Shown here piece after piece: positions 1 to 8,168 of a stretch of DNA of 34,548 nucleotides. The notes below the pieces were generated by a model. The model ran no database searches, was not told where the DNA came from, and saw only the letters and a list, made by a program, of their open reading frames with translations. This stretch comes from Bacteroidia bacterium (GTDB taxonomy: Bacteria; Bacteroidota; Bacteroidia; B-17B0; Aurantibacillaceae). How positions within the stretch are numbered: position 1 is the first letter of the stretch; the number at the start of each line of letters is the position of its first letter. The stretch spans positions 1-34,548 of the forward strand of contig JAEUTR010000240.1 in NCBI GenBank assembly GCA_016787365.1, given 5' to 3'. The position numbers and the translations under genes were made by a program.

Positions 1-2
1 TT

Positions 3-2681
3 AAAGTAAAACCTAATTATGCTACTGTATGCCATAATACAACCATAGAACATCCTGCATTTATTACTCTGGCAAAGATCATTGGAGTTACTAATTTGCA
101 TAAAAAATTTCCAGCAGATAAACGTCCCATAAAGCCAACTAATGAAGCGGGACAAGCATATGCAGATCTATCTTTAATCTATGAATTAAACTATACTTCT
201 GACATATATATCGAAAAAGCAATTAGTAAATTATTATTGTCAGGTATTTTGATTTATGCTGAGCCGCATTTTGTTCCCAAAATAACTTATGTTCCCAATG
301 ATCCATTAGCAAATCCTACAAATCAATATCATTTATTAACCATTAATGCGTTTAATGCATGGGATGTGACAAAAGGTGATTCATCTATTGTTATAGGAAT
401 TACAGATACAGGAGTTGACTTTACGCATGCTGATTTATATAATAATGTAAAACGTAATTATGCCGACGTGCCTGATGGTATTGATAATGATGGTGACGGC
501 TATACTGATAACTATATGGGTTGGGATTTGGGCAGTAACGATAATGATCCAACATGGGAAGCAAATGCACATGGCGTACATGTATCCGGATTATCCAGCG
601 CTAGTGCTGATAATAATCTAGGAGGTGCAGGCGTTGGTTTTTATTGCAAATTTTTACCGATAAAAATAGGAAATTCTAACGGTTCACTGGTTGCTGCTTA
701 TGAGGGAATTAAATATGCGGCAGATCACGGTTGTCAAATCATTAACTGTTCATGGGGCGGTGGAGGTTCAAGTCAGTTTGGACAAGATATCATTGATTAT
801 GCTACCATTAATAAAAACTGTTTAGTAGTATGCGCTGCAGGTAATGATAACAGAGATGGTGATTTTTTTCCGGCAGCCTATAATTATGCTCTTTCGGTAG
901 GTAATACTACTATAAGCGACACTAAGCAATTTTCATCCAACTATGGTTATATGGTAGATGTCTGCGCTCCGGGAGATAATGTTAACTCCACATGGCCAGG
1001 TAGTTTTTATTATACAATGTCGGGAACATCCATGTCTTCTCCTGTTGTTGCAGGAGCTGCCGGGATTTTAAAATACCAATTCCCGTCTTATAGTGGATTA
1101 CAAATTGGCGAACTCTTAAAAACAACAGCAGATGATATTTATGCAGCAAACCCATTGTATCTAAATAAACTTGGAACAGGAAGAATTAATTTATATCGGG
1201 CCTTAACTGATCCGGCTTCTCCCGGTATTGTTATGACCAATAAAACACTAACCGATCACAATGATTTATTATATATCGCAGGCGATTCTCTATTTATTTC
1301 AGGGACATTTATCAACTATTTAAACCCAACATCCTCTTTAAATATAACGGTAACTCCTTTATCTCCTTATGTTGTTAGTATTGATAATACAACTTCTTTA
1401 GGTGTATTAAATACATTAGCCAGTAAGACCAATTCGCTCGATCCTTTTTCGTTTAAATTGACGGGTGCTATTCCAATAAATCAGGAAATAATTTTTGAAG
1501 TATTGATGACGGATGGCTCTTATCAGGCTAAACAATTTTTTACATTATTTGCTAATGTGGATTATATACACATTAAGATAAATGATGTAAAAACAACTGC
1601 TACCAGTAAAGGTAAAATTGGATATAATCAGGATGCACAGGGTCAGGGACTAGGGTTTATATATAAAGATGTTGACCTGTTATATGAAGCAGGTTTAATG
1701 GTTGGCAGCGACACAACTAAAGTATCAGACTGCGTGAGAGGATTAAACACCAGCGTATCTGATGTTGATTTTAGCAACATCAATACTATTGAATTACAAA
1801 TTCCGTCAGTTACTTCAGATTTTGATACGAAAGCAAAAATGAATGATAATTTATCTTCATCGCCTTTGCCCATTACAATAGAACAAAATACGTATGCTTG
1901 GGCTTCAGTCCCAAATAATCAATTTGTTATTTGGGAATACATCATTACAAATACTCACAGTACCGATACTATTAAAAATATGTATGCTGGTATTTTTGCA
2001 GATTGGGATATTGATGGTGGAACATTTACACAAAATCGAAGTGCTTATGATGCAACTACTAAAATGGGCTACAGTTATTATACGGCTACAGGCGGAAAAT
2101 ACGGAGGCATAAAACTACTAACCAATACCGCGCCTCCAAATTTTTACGCCATTGATCATGTAAGTGGTGGTAATGGGGGTCTTGATTTTGCAAATGGCGT
2201 ATCTACAAAAGATAAATATTTAAGTTTATCAACCCAACGTTTAGCCTCAGGAGTTGGCGGAAATGGCAACGATGTGATGAATGTAATGAGTAGTGGCCCA
2301 ATAACATTAGACCCGAACGAGACTATTAAAATTGCATTTGCTATCATTGGAGGCGATAGTATACAAAATTTAATTAGTGGCGCACAACAAGCACAAATTA
2401 AATATGACGGACTAATTACGGGAATAAATGAATCGGTTTCTTCTGACTATATCGGGAGAATATTTCCTAACCCGACAAAAAATAGTATTACTATTTCTCA
2501 AACAGAATCAACATTTAACAAGTATGAAATTTACAGTTTAAATGGGAAATTAGTTGCTGAAAATAAAATTAATAGCATTCTGCAAAAAGTTGATTTAACA
2601 GATTATGCAGAAGGCGTGTATATTGTGAAATTAATTGGAAACCAAAAAGTGGAGTTTAAGAAGATTGTGATTATAGAATAA
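3..2681 (+). CDS. Secreted subtilisin-like serine protease (S8) with T9SS sorting domain, 5' end missing
   Basis: Peptidase of the S8 (subtilase) family, predicted to be exported and then handled by the type IX secretion system. The reading frame is open from base 3, so the true start, signal peptide and part of the propeptide lie outside the window; a TTG at 96 is merely the first start-like codon. The catalytic triad is visible: Asp in ITDTGVD (codon 405-407), His in HGVHVSG (570-572) and Ser in GTSMSSP (1029-1031), with the oxyanion Asn in CAAGN. Between Asp and His lies a DNDGDGYTDN stretch, a probable calcium loop seen in many Bacteroidota subtilases. A long region of beta-rich, unassigned sequence follows (about 1230-2430). 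The last ~80 residues (from GRIFPNPTKN, about 2455) are a T9SS type A sorting domain ending in KKIVIIE. The substrate cannot be told. Confidence is high for family and secretion route. Confidence 0.93.
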   Translation, partial: KVKPNYATVCHNTTIEHPAFITLAKIIGVTNLHKKFPADKRPIKPTNEAGQAYADLSLIYELNYTSDIYIEKAISKLLLSGILIYAEPHFVPKITYVPNDPLANPTNQYHLLTINAFNAWDVTKGDSSIVIGITDTGVDFTHADLYNNVKRNYADVPDGIDNDGDGYTDNYMGWDLGSNDNDPTWEANAHGVHVSGLSSASADNNLGGAGVGFYCKFLPIKIGNSNGSLVAAYEGIKYAADHGCQIINCSWGGGGSSQFGQDIIDYATINKNCLVVCAAGNDNRDGDFFPAAYNYALSVGNTTISDTKQFSSNYGYMVDVCAPGDNVNSTWPGSFYYTMSGTSMSSPVVAGAAGILKYQFPSYSGLQIGELLKTTADDIYAANPLYLNKLGTGRINLYRALTDPASPGIVMTNKTLTDHNDLLYIAGDSLFISGTFINYLNPTSSLNITVTPLSPYVVSIDNTTSLGVLNTLASKTNSLDPFSFKLTGAIPINQEIIFEVLMTDGSYQAKQFFTLFANVDYIHIKINDVKTTATSKGKIGYNQDAQGQGLGFIYKDVDLLYEAGLMVGSDTTKVSDCVRGLNTSVSDVDFSNINTIELQIPSVTSDFDTKAKMNDNLSSSPLPITIEQNTYAWASVPNNQFVIWEYIITNTHSTDTIKNMYAGIFADWDIDGGTFTQNRSAYDATTKMGYSYYTATGGKYGGIKLLTNTAPPNFYAIDHVSGGNGGLDFANGVSTKDKYLSLSTQRLASGVGGNGNDVMNVMSSGPITLDPNETIKIAFAIIGGDSIQNLISGAQQAQIKYDGLITGINESVSSDYIGRIFPNPTKNSITISQTESTFNKYEIYSLNGKLVAENKINSILQKVDLTDYAEGVYIVKLIGNQKVEFKKIVIIE

Positions 2682-2687
2682 CTCTTA

Positions 2688-2720
2688 ACACTCGTCAGGT
2701 TTTAAAAACCTGACGAGTGT
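2688..2720. terminator. Perfect palindrome after the protease gene, probable terminator or intergenic repeat
   Basis: Two 16-base arms (2688-2703 and 2705-2720) are perfect reverse complements around a single base; the centre GTCAGGTTTT/AAAACCTGAC lies 7 bases after the protease stop. The downstream side begins TTCTTC, only moderately U-rich. The same core (GTCAGGTTT...AAACCTGAC) recurs at 11948-11990, so this may be a dispersed element that also works as a terminator. Confidence 0.7.
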
Positions 2721-2761
2721 TTCTTCAAAATTCCCTATATTTACCCTTTATTTTTAAAATT

Positions 2762-4117
2762 ATGGAATTAAATACTTTAACTGCTATATCTCCTGTTGAT
2801 GGACGTTACCGCCGTGTAACTAACGAATTAGCGGCTTACTTTTCTGAATTCGGATTAATTAGATACCGTGTGCAAGTGGAAATTGACTATTTCATTTTGT
2901 TATCACAACAAGGTTTGCCTCAATTACCAAAGTTAAACGAAAATCAAATTGCTGGTTTAAAAGCCGTGTACCAAAACTTTTCGTTTGCGGATGCAGAGGT
3001 TATTAAAGAAACCGAAAAAACAACTAATCACGATGTAAAAGCTGTTGAGTATTTCATTAAAGAAAAATTAAAAGCGCAAGGTTTAGAAAACTATTTAGAG
3101 TTTGTACACTTTGGTTTAACCTCACAGGATATTAATAATACGTCTATTCCATTGTCGCTAAAGCAAGCCAACAATGAAGTGGTATTGCCAAGCCTAAAAC
3201 AAGTAACAGATAAATTAACTGGCTTAGCTAAAGAATGGAAAAACATTTCTTTATTAGCACGTACTCACGGTCAGCCTGCTTCCCCTACTCGTTTAGGAAA
3301 AGAAATTTATGTATTTGTAGAACGTTTACAAATTCAAATCAATCAATTAAATGCTATACCATTTTCGGCAAAGTTTGGCGGAGCAACTGGTAACTTCAAC
3401 GCACACTATGTGGCTTATCCAAAAAATGATTGGATTAAATTTGGGAACGAATTCGTGAATAATACGTTGGGTTTAAGCAGAAGTCAGTTTACTACACAAA
3501 TTGAGCACTACGATAATATTGCCGCTTATTGCGATACTTTAAAACGTATCAATACCATCTTATTAGATTTATGTCGCGATATTTGGACCTATGTGAGTAT
3601 GGATTATTTTAAACAAAAATTAAAAGCAGGGGAAATCGGTTCTTCGGCAATGCCACATAAAGTAAACCCAATTGATTTTGAAAATGCAGAAGGTAATTTA
3701 GGAATTGCAAACGCGATTTTAGAACACTTATCTGCTAAGCTTCCGGTATCACGTTTACAAAGAGATTTAACAGATAGTACTGTATTAAGAAACCTAGGTG
3801 TGCCGGTAGCACATATTTTAATTTCTTACAAGAGCATTTTAAAAGGCCTTGATAAATTAATTTTAAATGAAGAAATCTTTAACAGAGATTTAGAAAATAA
3901 CTGGGCAGTTGTTGCTGAAGCAGTGCAAACTATTTTACGCAGAGAAGGATATCCAAAACCTTACGAAGCATTGAAAGATTTAACTCGTACAAACACACAT
4001 ATTACAAAAGACTCGATGCATACATTTATTAATGGGTTGAATGTGAGTGCAGATGTAAAAGCGGAGTTACTAAACATTACACCGCAAAACTTTGTAGGAC
4101 AAAATCCGGAATTTTAA
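2762..4117 (+). CDS. purB: Adenylosuccinate lyase
   Basis: Catalyses two fumarate-releasing steps of purine synthesis in the cytoplasm: SAICAR to AICAR, and adenylosuccinate to AMP. The 451-residue protein starts MELNTLTAISPVDGRY, which matches the N-terminus of the E. coli-type PurB class. The fumarase/aspartase signature is clear (GEIGSSAMPHKVNPIDFEN) with the flexible SSAMPHKVNP catalytic loop; THDV-like TTNHDVKAVEYF and RTHGQPASPTRLGKE carry the other substrate-binding residues. An upstream extension to 2717 is possible in frame but would begin inside the palindrome, so ATG 2762 is chosen. A TATATTTA box at 2736-2743 could be the promoter -7 element, but no -33 TTG stands at the right distance. 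It is the only purine gene here, and its neighbours are unrelated. Confidence 0.97.
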   Translation: MELNTLTAISPVDGRYRRVTNELAAYFSEFGLIRYRVQVEIDYFILLSQQGLPQLPKLNENQIAGLKAVYQNFSFADAEVIKETEKTTNHDVKAVEYFIKEKLKAQGLENYLEFVHFGLTSQDINNTSIPLSLKQANNEVVLPSLKQVTDKLTGLAKEWKNISLLARTHGQPASPTRLGKEIYVFVERLQIQINQLNAIPFSAKFGGATGNFNAHYVAYPKNDWIKFGNEFVNNTLGLSRSQFTTQIEHYDNIAAYCDTLKRINTILLDLCRDIWTYVSMDYFKQKLKAGEIGSSAMPHKVNPIDFENAEGNLGIANAILEHLSAKLPVSRLQRDLTDSTVLRNLGVPVAHILISYKSILKGLDKLILNEEIFNRDLENNWAVVAEAVQTILRREGYPKPYEALKDLTRTNTHITKDSMHTFINGLNVSADVKAELLNITPQNFVGQNPEF

Positions 4118-4171
4118 CCCTTCGACTCCGCTCAGGGTGACATATTTGTCAGTTCGAGCGCAGTCGAGAAC
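4118..4171. repeat. Imperfect inverted repeat of REP-like type between purB and the glycosyltransferase gene
   Basis: Two 25-base arms (4118-4142 and 4147-4171) are inverted copies matching at 16 of 25 positions, with shared blocks TCGACT, CGCTC and TGACA, around a 4-base spacer. It begins directly after the purB stop and ends 11 bases before the next ATG. The sequence is far more GC-rich than the flanks, and the TTCGACTCCGCTCAGGGTGACA type of motif is, to my knowledge, a common dispersed intergenic element of Bacteroidota genomes. Function unknown; it may fold as a hairpin in the mRNA. Confidence 0.7.
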
Positions 4172-4182
4172 AAACGAACAGC

Positions 4183-5055
4183 ATGAAAGTAGCAGGCTTC
4201 ACCATCATACGAAATGCGATTAAGTTCGACTATCCAGTGGTAGAAGCGATTACTTCTATTTTACCTATTTGTGATGAATTTATTGTAGCGGTAGGTAATA
4301 GCGAAGATGAAACCTTGCAATTGATTAAAAATATTAATTCACCTAAAATTAAAATTATTGAAACTGTTTGGGATGATAATTTACGTCAGGGCGGACAAGT
4401 ACTAGCTATTGAAACCAACAAAGCTTTTGATGCTATTAGTAAAGATACAGATTGGTGTTTTTATATTCAAAGTGATGAGTGTGTGCATGAAAAACATTTA
4501 GCTTCTATTAAAGAAGCCATGCAGAAATATAAAGATGACAAACAGGTTGATGGTCTGTTATTTAACTACGTTCATTTTTATGGAACATACAATTACGTTG
4601 GTAATTCTCGTCGTTGGTACCGTAAAGAAATTCGCATTATTAGAAATGATAAATCCATTCGTTCTTATAAAGATGCGCAAGGTTTTAGAAAGACAGATAA
4701 TTCTAAATTAAACGTCAAACCAATTAACGCCGAGATATACCATTACGGCTGGGTAAAACCACCAAAGGCACAACAAGCCAAGCAAGAACATTTTCATAAG
4801 ATGTGGCATGATGATGAATGGATGAAAAAAAATATTGCTCAGGTAGAAGAATTCGACTACTCACAAATAGATAGTTTAGAAGAATTTAAAGGCACGCATC
4901 CGCAAGTATTTCAAGGGCGTGTAAAGGCAGCAGATTGGAAATTTAATTTTGATAAATCACAAATTAAATTGTCTGCAAAAGATAAATTCTTACTCTTTAT
5001 TGAAAACACTACTGGCTGGAAGGTTGGGGAGTATAAGAATTATAAAGTGGTTTAG
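4183..5055 (+). CDS. Glycosyltransferase, family-2-like
   Basis: Predicted cytoplasmic glycosyltransferase of 290 residues with a GT-A (family 2-like) fold. The N-terminus reads MKVAGFTIIRNAIKFDYPVV, followed by the alternating strand/helix pattern of a nucleotide-sugar-binding fold (CDEFIVAVGNSEDETLQLI). The acidic motif in FYIQSDECVHEKH (about residues 95-107) stands where the metal-binding DxD motif of GT2 enzymes falls. There is no membrane segment or signal peptide. Acceptor and donor cannot be read from the sequence. The gene faces the O-acetylation unit at 5262-9641 convergently, so a shared role in surface glycan synthesis is possible but unproven. The stop is TAG, and a fold-back repeat follows at once. 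Confidence 0.8.
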   Translation: MKVAGFTIIRNAIKFDYPVVEAITSILPICDEFIVAVGNSEDETLQLIKNINSPKIKIIETVWDDNLRQGGQVLAIETNKAFDAISKDTDWCFYIQSDECVHEKHLASIKEAMQKYKDDKQVDGLLFNYVHFYGTYNYVGNSRRWYRKEIRIIRNDKSIRSYKDAQGFRKTDNSKLNVKPINAEIYHYGWVKPPKAQQAKQEHFHKMWHDDEWMKKNIAQVEEFDYSQIDSLEEFKGTHPQVFQGRVKAADWKFNFDKSQIKLSAKDKFLLFIENTTGWKVGEYKNYKVV

Positions 5056-5169
5056 CTTTCTGTTTTTCTTTTTCCTTGACGAAAAAGAAACAAAAAGTCA
5101 AGGCAATTCGCCAACCGCCATTTTCCTTGCACGGGTCCTTCCCAGAATGACGGTTCGCGCCGAATTGCC
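5056..5169. repeat. Two adjacent fold-back repeats in the convergent gap after the glycosyltransferase
   Basis: The 206-base gap between two convergent genes holds two inverted repeats and no gene. The first pairs 5056-5074 (pyrimidine-rich) with 5081-5097 (GAAAAAGAAACAAAAAG) around CTTGAC; CCTTGAC at 5074-5080 can instead pair with GTCAAGG at 5097-5103. The second pairs GGCAATTCG at 5102-5110 with CGAATTGCC at 5161-5169, and the inner AACCGCCATT / AATGACGGTT extends it imperfectly. Both look like dispersed Bacteroidota intergenic elements and may end transcription from either side. A further repeat-like stretch, CTTAGCGTTCTCTGCGGTTA, lies at about 5240-5259. Confidence 0.6.
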
Positions 5170-5261
5170 AAAACCAGCCGCACTATTACCAACGTATGCA
5201 GTATTATAAAAAAGTGAAATTGTTTTCTCTACGAAAAAACTTAGCGTTCTCTGCGGTTAAA

Positions 5262-6926
5262 CTAAAACTGAAAATAAATAAACGGTTGCATCTCGCCACT
5301 TACCATTTGGTAAATACAAAACACAAATAGTACTGCCACTAAACTCATTACTGGTAAAGGCAGTTCGGCAAATTTTAAACGGTATTTTTCTTTGATACTT
5401 TCTGGAATCCAATGAATTAAGTAACCAATCAAAATTACTGAAAACACTAAGGCATAACCTTGAATGATATTAAAGGTTAAGGCTGCTCCAAAGTGATTGG
5501 TAATTCTATCAAAAATTAAACTAACGGTATCCAAACTGTCGCTTCTAAAAAAGATACGCGTAAAACTTATAAATGCTAAGGTAATAAACACCATCATTCC
5601 TTTTACGACGAAGGAATTAGAATCTTTGAACGGAGAAATTTTTTGCCAAAGTTTATGAACCACTAAGCCCAATCCATTTAATCCACCCCAAATAATAAAT
5701 AACCATGAACTACCATGCCAAAAACCTCCGAGTAACATTGTTACTAATAAATTGATATTGGTATTCACACTCTGTTTTACCTTAGGGAAGAAGTAAGCTA
5801 ATAGCACTAAAACAATTGCCATCAATAATAAAATCAGCAGTAGCCAAATTTTACCAGTGAGCATTACCAATACAATGGATAAAAAGACAATACAGATGTA
5901 GGAGCCAATGGTTCCTTTTTTATTTCCTCCTAGTGGAATGTATAAATAATCTTTTAACCAAGTTGATAAAGAAATATGCCAGCGTTTCCAAAATTCACTC
6001 ACGTCTTGCGCTTTATAAGGCGATTTGAAATTGGTTTTTAAACGATAGCCTAGAAGCAACGCCACACCAATAGCAATATCGGTATAACCACTGAAATCCG
6101 CATAAATCTGTAAAGAATAACCAAAGATACCGAACACGGTTTCTACACCTGAATAGTAATTTGGATTGTCAAATATTCTATCAATGTAATTTACGGCAAT
6201 ATAATCTGCCATTATTTTTTTACCTAAACCATTTAATATCCAAAATATAGCGTAGCCAAATTCTTTGCGTGTTAAATTATATTCCTGGTAAATTTGATAC
6301 AAAAACTCATTGGCTTTTACAATTGGACCTGCAACTAAATGTGGGAAGAAGCAAACAAAAAAGCCGTAATCAAAAATTGATTTTACTGGTGTTACTTTTC
6401 CTCTATACATATCAATCGTATAGGATATAGATTGAAAGGTGAAAAAAGAAATACCAACAGGTAATATTAATTTATCTACAGGGTCTTTAGTTCCTAAAAA
6501 GGTATTACTAAATTGCGTGAAGTGATTGAAGAAAGAAATATCTGTTCCCGCTAATTGGTTTATACTTTCTGTAAAGAAGTAAGCATATTTAAAATAACAC
6601 AATAAGGTTAAGTTAAGCAATAAGCTAATAGTTAAGTATAATTTTTTCTTAGACTCTGATTTACTTTCGTAAATAAGTCTTCCCCAATTGTAATCACTAA
6701 TGATGGTAAAGATGAGTAAAATTAAAAAGACGCCACTGGTTTTATAATAAAAGAAAAAACTTACTAATAATAAATAAAATGTACGCGCCGTATTTTTTTT
6801 ATAGATTAAAGAATAAATTCCTAGCACCACGGCAAAGAATCCCCAAAAATATAATTGAGTAAAAATAACAGGTTGTCCTTTTACATAAAGGAAACAAGAC
6901 TTTAAATATGTCAATACATCATTCAA
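5262..6926 (-). CDS. MBOAT family membrane-bound O-acyltransferase (AlgI/DltB-like)
   Basis: Polytopic inner-membrane protein of 554 residues that probably moves acetyl (acyl) groups across the membrane for O-acylation of a polymer. Core motifs: PVGISFFTFQSISYTID (156-172), FFPHLVAGPI (193-202), SLQIYADFSGYTDIAIG (271-287), EFWKRWHISLSTWLKDYLYI (311-330), with His317 matching the essential AlgI histidine, and GGFWHGSSW (400-408) with the second conserved His404. Compared with AlgI there is an extra, very hydrophobic stretch of about 50 residues (342-390) between these two motifs. The start is TTG: an in-frame TGA lies three codons upstream and no in-frame ATG occurs until residue 173. It overlaps the upstream SGNH gene by 8 bases, which suggests translational coupling. 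Stop TAG. Substrate unknown. Confidence 0.92.
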   Translation of the reverse strand: MNDVLTYLKSCFLYVKGQPVIFTQLYFWGFFAVVLGIYSLIYKKNTARTFYLLLVSFFFYYKTSGVFLILLIFTIISDYNWGRLIYESKSESKKKLYLTISLLLNLTLLCYFKYAYFFTESINQLAGTDISFFNHFTQFSNTFLGTKDPVDKLILPVGISFFTFQSISYTIDMYRGKVTPVKSIFDYGFFVCFFPHLVAGPIVKANEFLYQIYQEYNLTRKEFGYAIFWILNGLGKKIMADYIAVNYIDRIFDNPNYYSGVETVFGIFGYSLQIYADFSGYTDIAIGVALLLGYRLKTNFKSPYKAQDVSEFWKRWHISLSTWLKDYLYIPLGGNKKGTIGSYICIVFLSIVLVMLTGKIWLLLILLLMAIVLVLLAYFFPKVKQSVNTNINLLVTMLLGGFWHGSSWLFIIWGGLNGLGLVVHKLWQKISPFKDSNSFVVKGMMVFITLAFISFTRIFFRSDSLDTVSLIFDRITNHFGAALTFNIIQGYALVFSVILIGYLIHWIPESIKEKYRLKFAELPLPVMSLVAVLFVFCIYQMVSGEMQPFIYFQF

Positions 6927-8160
6927 CTTTTTTCACCTTACTATTATATAAATAACTTTTATTAAAGGCATCAAACATCATCGTGGCTAATATATTATAT
7001 CCTCTTCCATTAAAATGTACTTTGTCTTTAGCAGCTAAGCTGGCTTTATACCATTTATAAATTGATTTATATCCTCCCATCACCGCATATAAATCGTACA
7101 CTGCTGTGTTGTGTTTTTCCATTAACTCAAACATGGCTTCTTGCGCTTTAATAGGACGTTTATTAGAAGTTTTTCTATTCATATAATTATCCGTTACCGT
7201 AGTGAATAAAAACACGCAATTAGGTGATGCCATTTTTATCAAAGTAATTAAGCTATCATAGTTTTGAATAAATTTTTGTTTTGAAAAATTAGGGTCATGT
7301 GTATCGTTAACTCCTAAAGAAAATATTACCAAATCGGGTGGAATGGTAGACAATTCATTTACAAATTCCTGACATCTTAAATAAGAAGCTGTACTAGCGC
7401 CATTAACACCAATAGATGCATAATAAAAACCGGGATTATCATTTTCAATACTAAAACCCCTAATCATAAAATCTTTAATGATTGTGTCTTTTCGTACTAA
7501 ATTAAAATTCACCGAATCAATATATGATTCAAAGAAAAATTCGGTGTATCCTAATTTAATAAAATCGTTTCTTACAAAGTTTAACCCTGTTTGATCTGCA
7601 ATAGAAAATTCAAAACTTGGATTAAAATTATGATATACTCTTAGTGAATTAAAAGATTGATGATGATTATTTTTTAGTAAATTAAATCCAAAAGTATTGG
7701 CGCTATCGTTTGTAATACCGGCCATGCCTGCCATCCCTAAATTATCGCACATTTCTTTTGATAAAGCATTTCTTTTTCTAATCCATTTTCCGGTTGTAAA
7801 TGATTTAAAAAAATGCGGGCTATTTGTTTTTACAATTTTAAAAGGAAAAATAAATGTACCGCCACCTTTAAAATTTCCAATTCCTTGAAATCCATCCATC
7901 AATACTTCTGTCCAAAAACCAGCTTGAATGTGCGAACCGCCAAAATGAACCACTGTTACTTTTTTTCTTTTACCTTCTCTGAGCTCATCTATTTTTTTAT
8001 AGAAGTTCATAAACTGAGAACTGTCTTTTCCAAAACGTAATTTACTTTGATCGTACTTAATAAAAGGATATTGCTGTGCCTTTGTTTGATATGACACAAG
8101 ATAAAGTACACATGACAAAAGACAAGTGAAAGTTATATTTATAGTTCTGTTTCTTTTCAT
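6919..8160 (-). CDS. SGNH/GDSL hydrolase-like protein of the O-acetylation unit
   Basis: 413-residue exported protein with an N-terminal signal sequence (MKRNRTINITFTCLLSC, cleavage probably near TKAQQ). The SGNH blocks are present: block I as VVHFGGSHIQ with nucleophile candidate Ser76, block III FSLGVNDTHD with the GxND motif, and block V KDKVHFNG with the Asp-x-x-His pair near the C-terminus. Block I has Gly where most members have Asp (GGS rather than GDS). Partners of MBOAT proteins in this superfamily (AlgJ/AlgX, PatB) transfer or remove acetyl groups in the periplasm, the likely role here. It lies 8 bases after the second SGNH gene and overlaps the MBOAT start. Its stop is TGA, the only TGA stop I found among the genes of this window. 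Confidence 0.88.
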   Translation of the reverse strand: MKRNRTINITFTCLLSCVLYLVSYQTKAQQYPFIKYDQSKLRFGKDSSQFMNFYKKIDELREGKRKKVTVVHFGGSHIQAGFWTEVLMDGFQGIGNFKGGGTFIFPFKIVKTNSPHFFKSFTTGKWIRKRNALSKEMCDNLGMAGMAGITNDSANTFGFNLLKNNHHQSFNSLRVYHNFNPSFEFSIADQTGLNFVRNDFIKLGYTEFFFESYIDSVNFNLVRKDTIIKDFMIRGFSIENDNPGFYYASIGVNGASTASYLRCQEFVNELSTIPPDLVIFSLGVNDTHDPNFSKQKFIQNYDSLITLIKMASPNCVFLFTTVTDNYMNRKTSNKRPIKAQEAMFELMEKHNTAVYDLYAVMGGYKSIYKWYKASLAAKDKVHFNGRGYNILATMMFDAFNKSYLYNSKVKKVE

Positions 8161-8168
8161 TAATCTTT

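Noticed and set aside
2717-2761. Longer N-terminus for purB
   Set aside because: It would start inside the palindrome and add 15 residues not found in the family; ATG 2762 gives the expected N-terminus.
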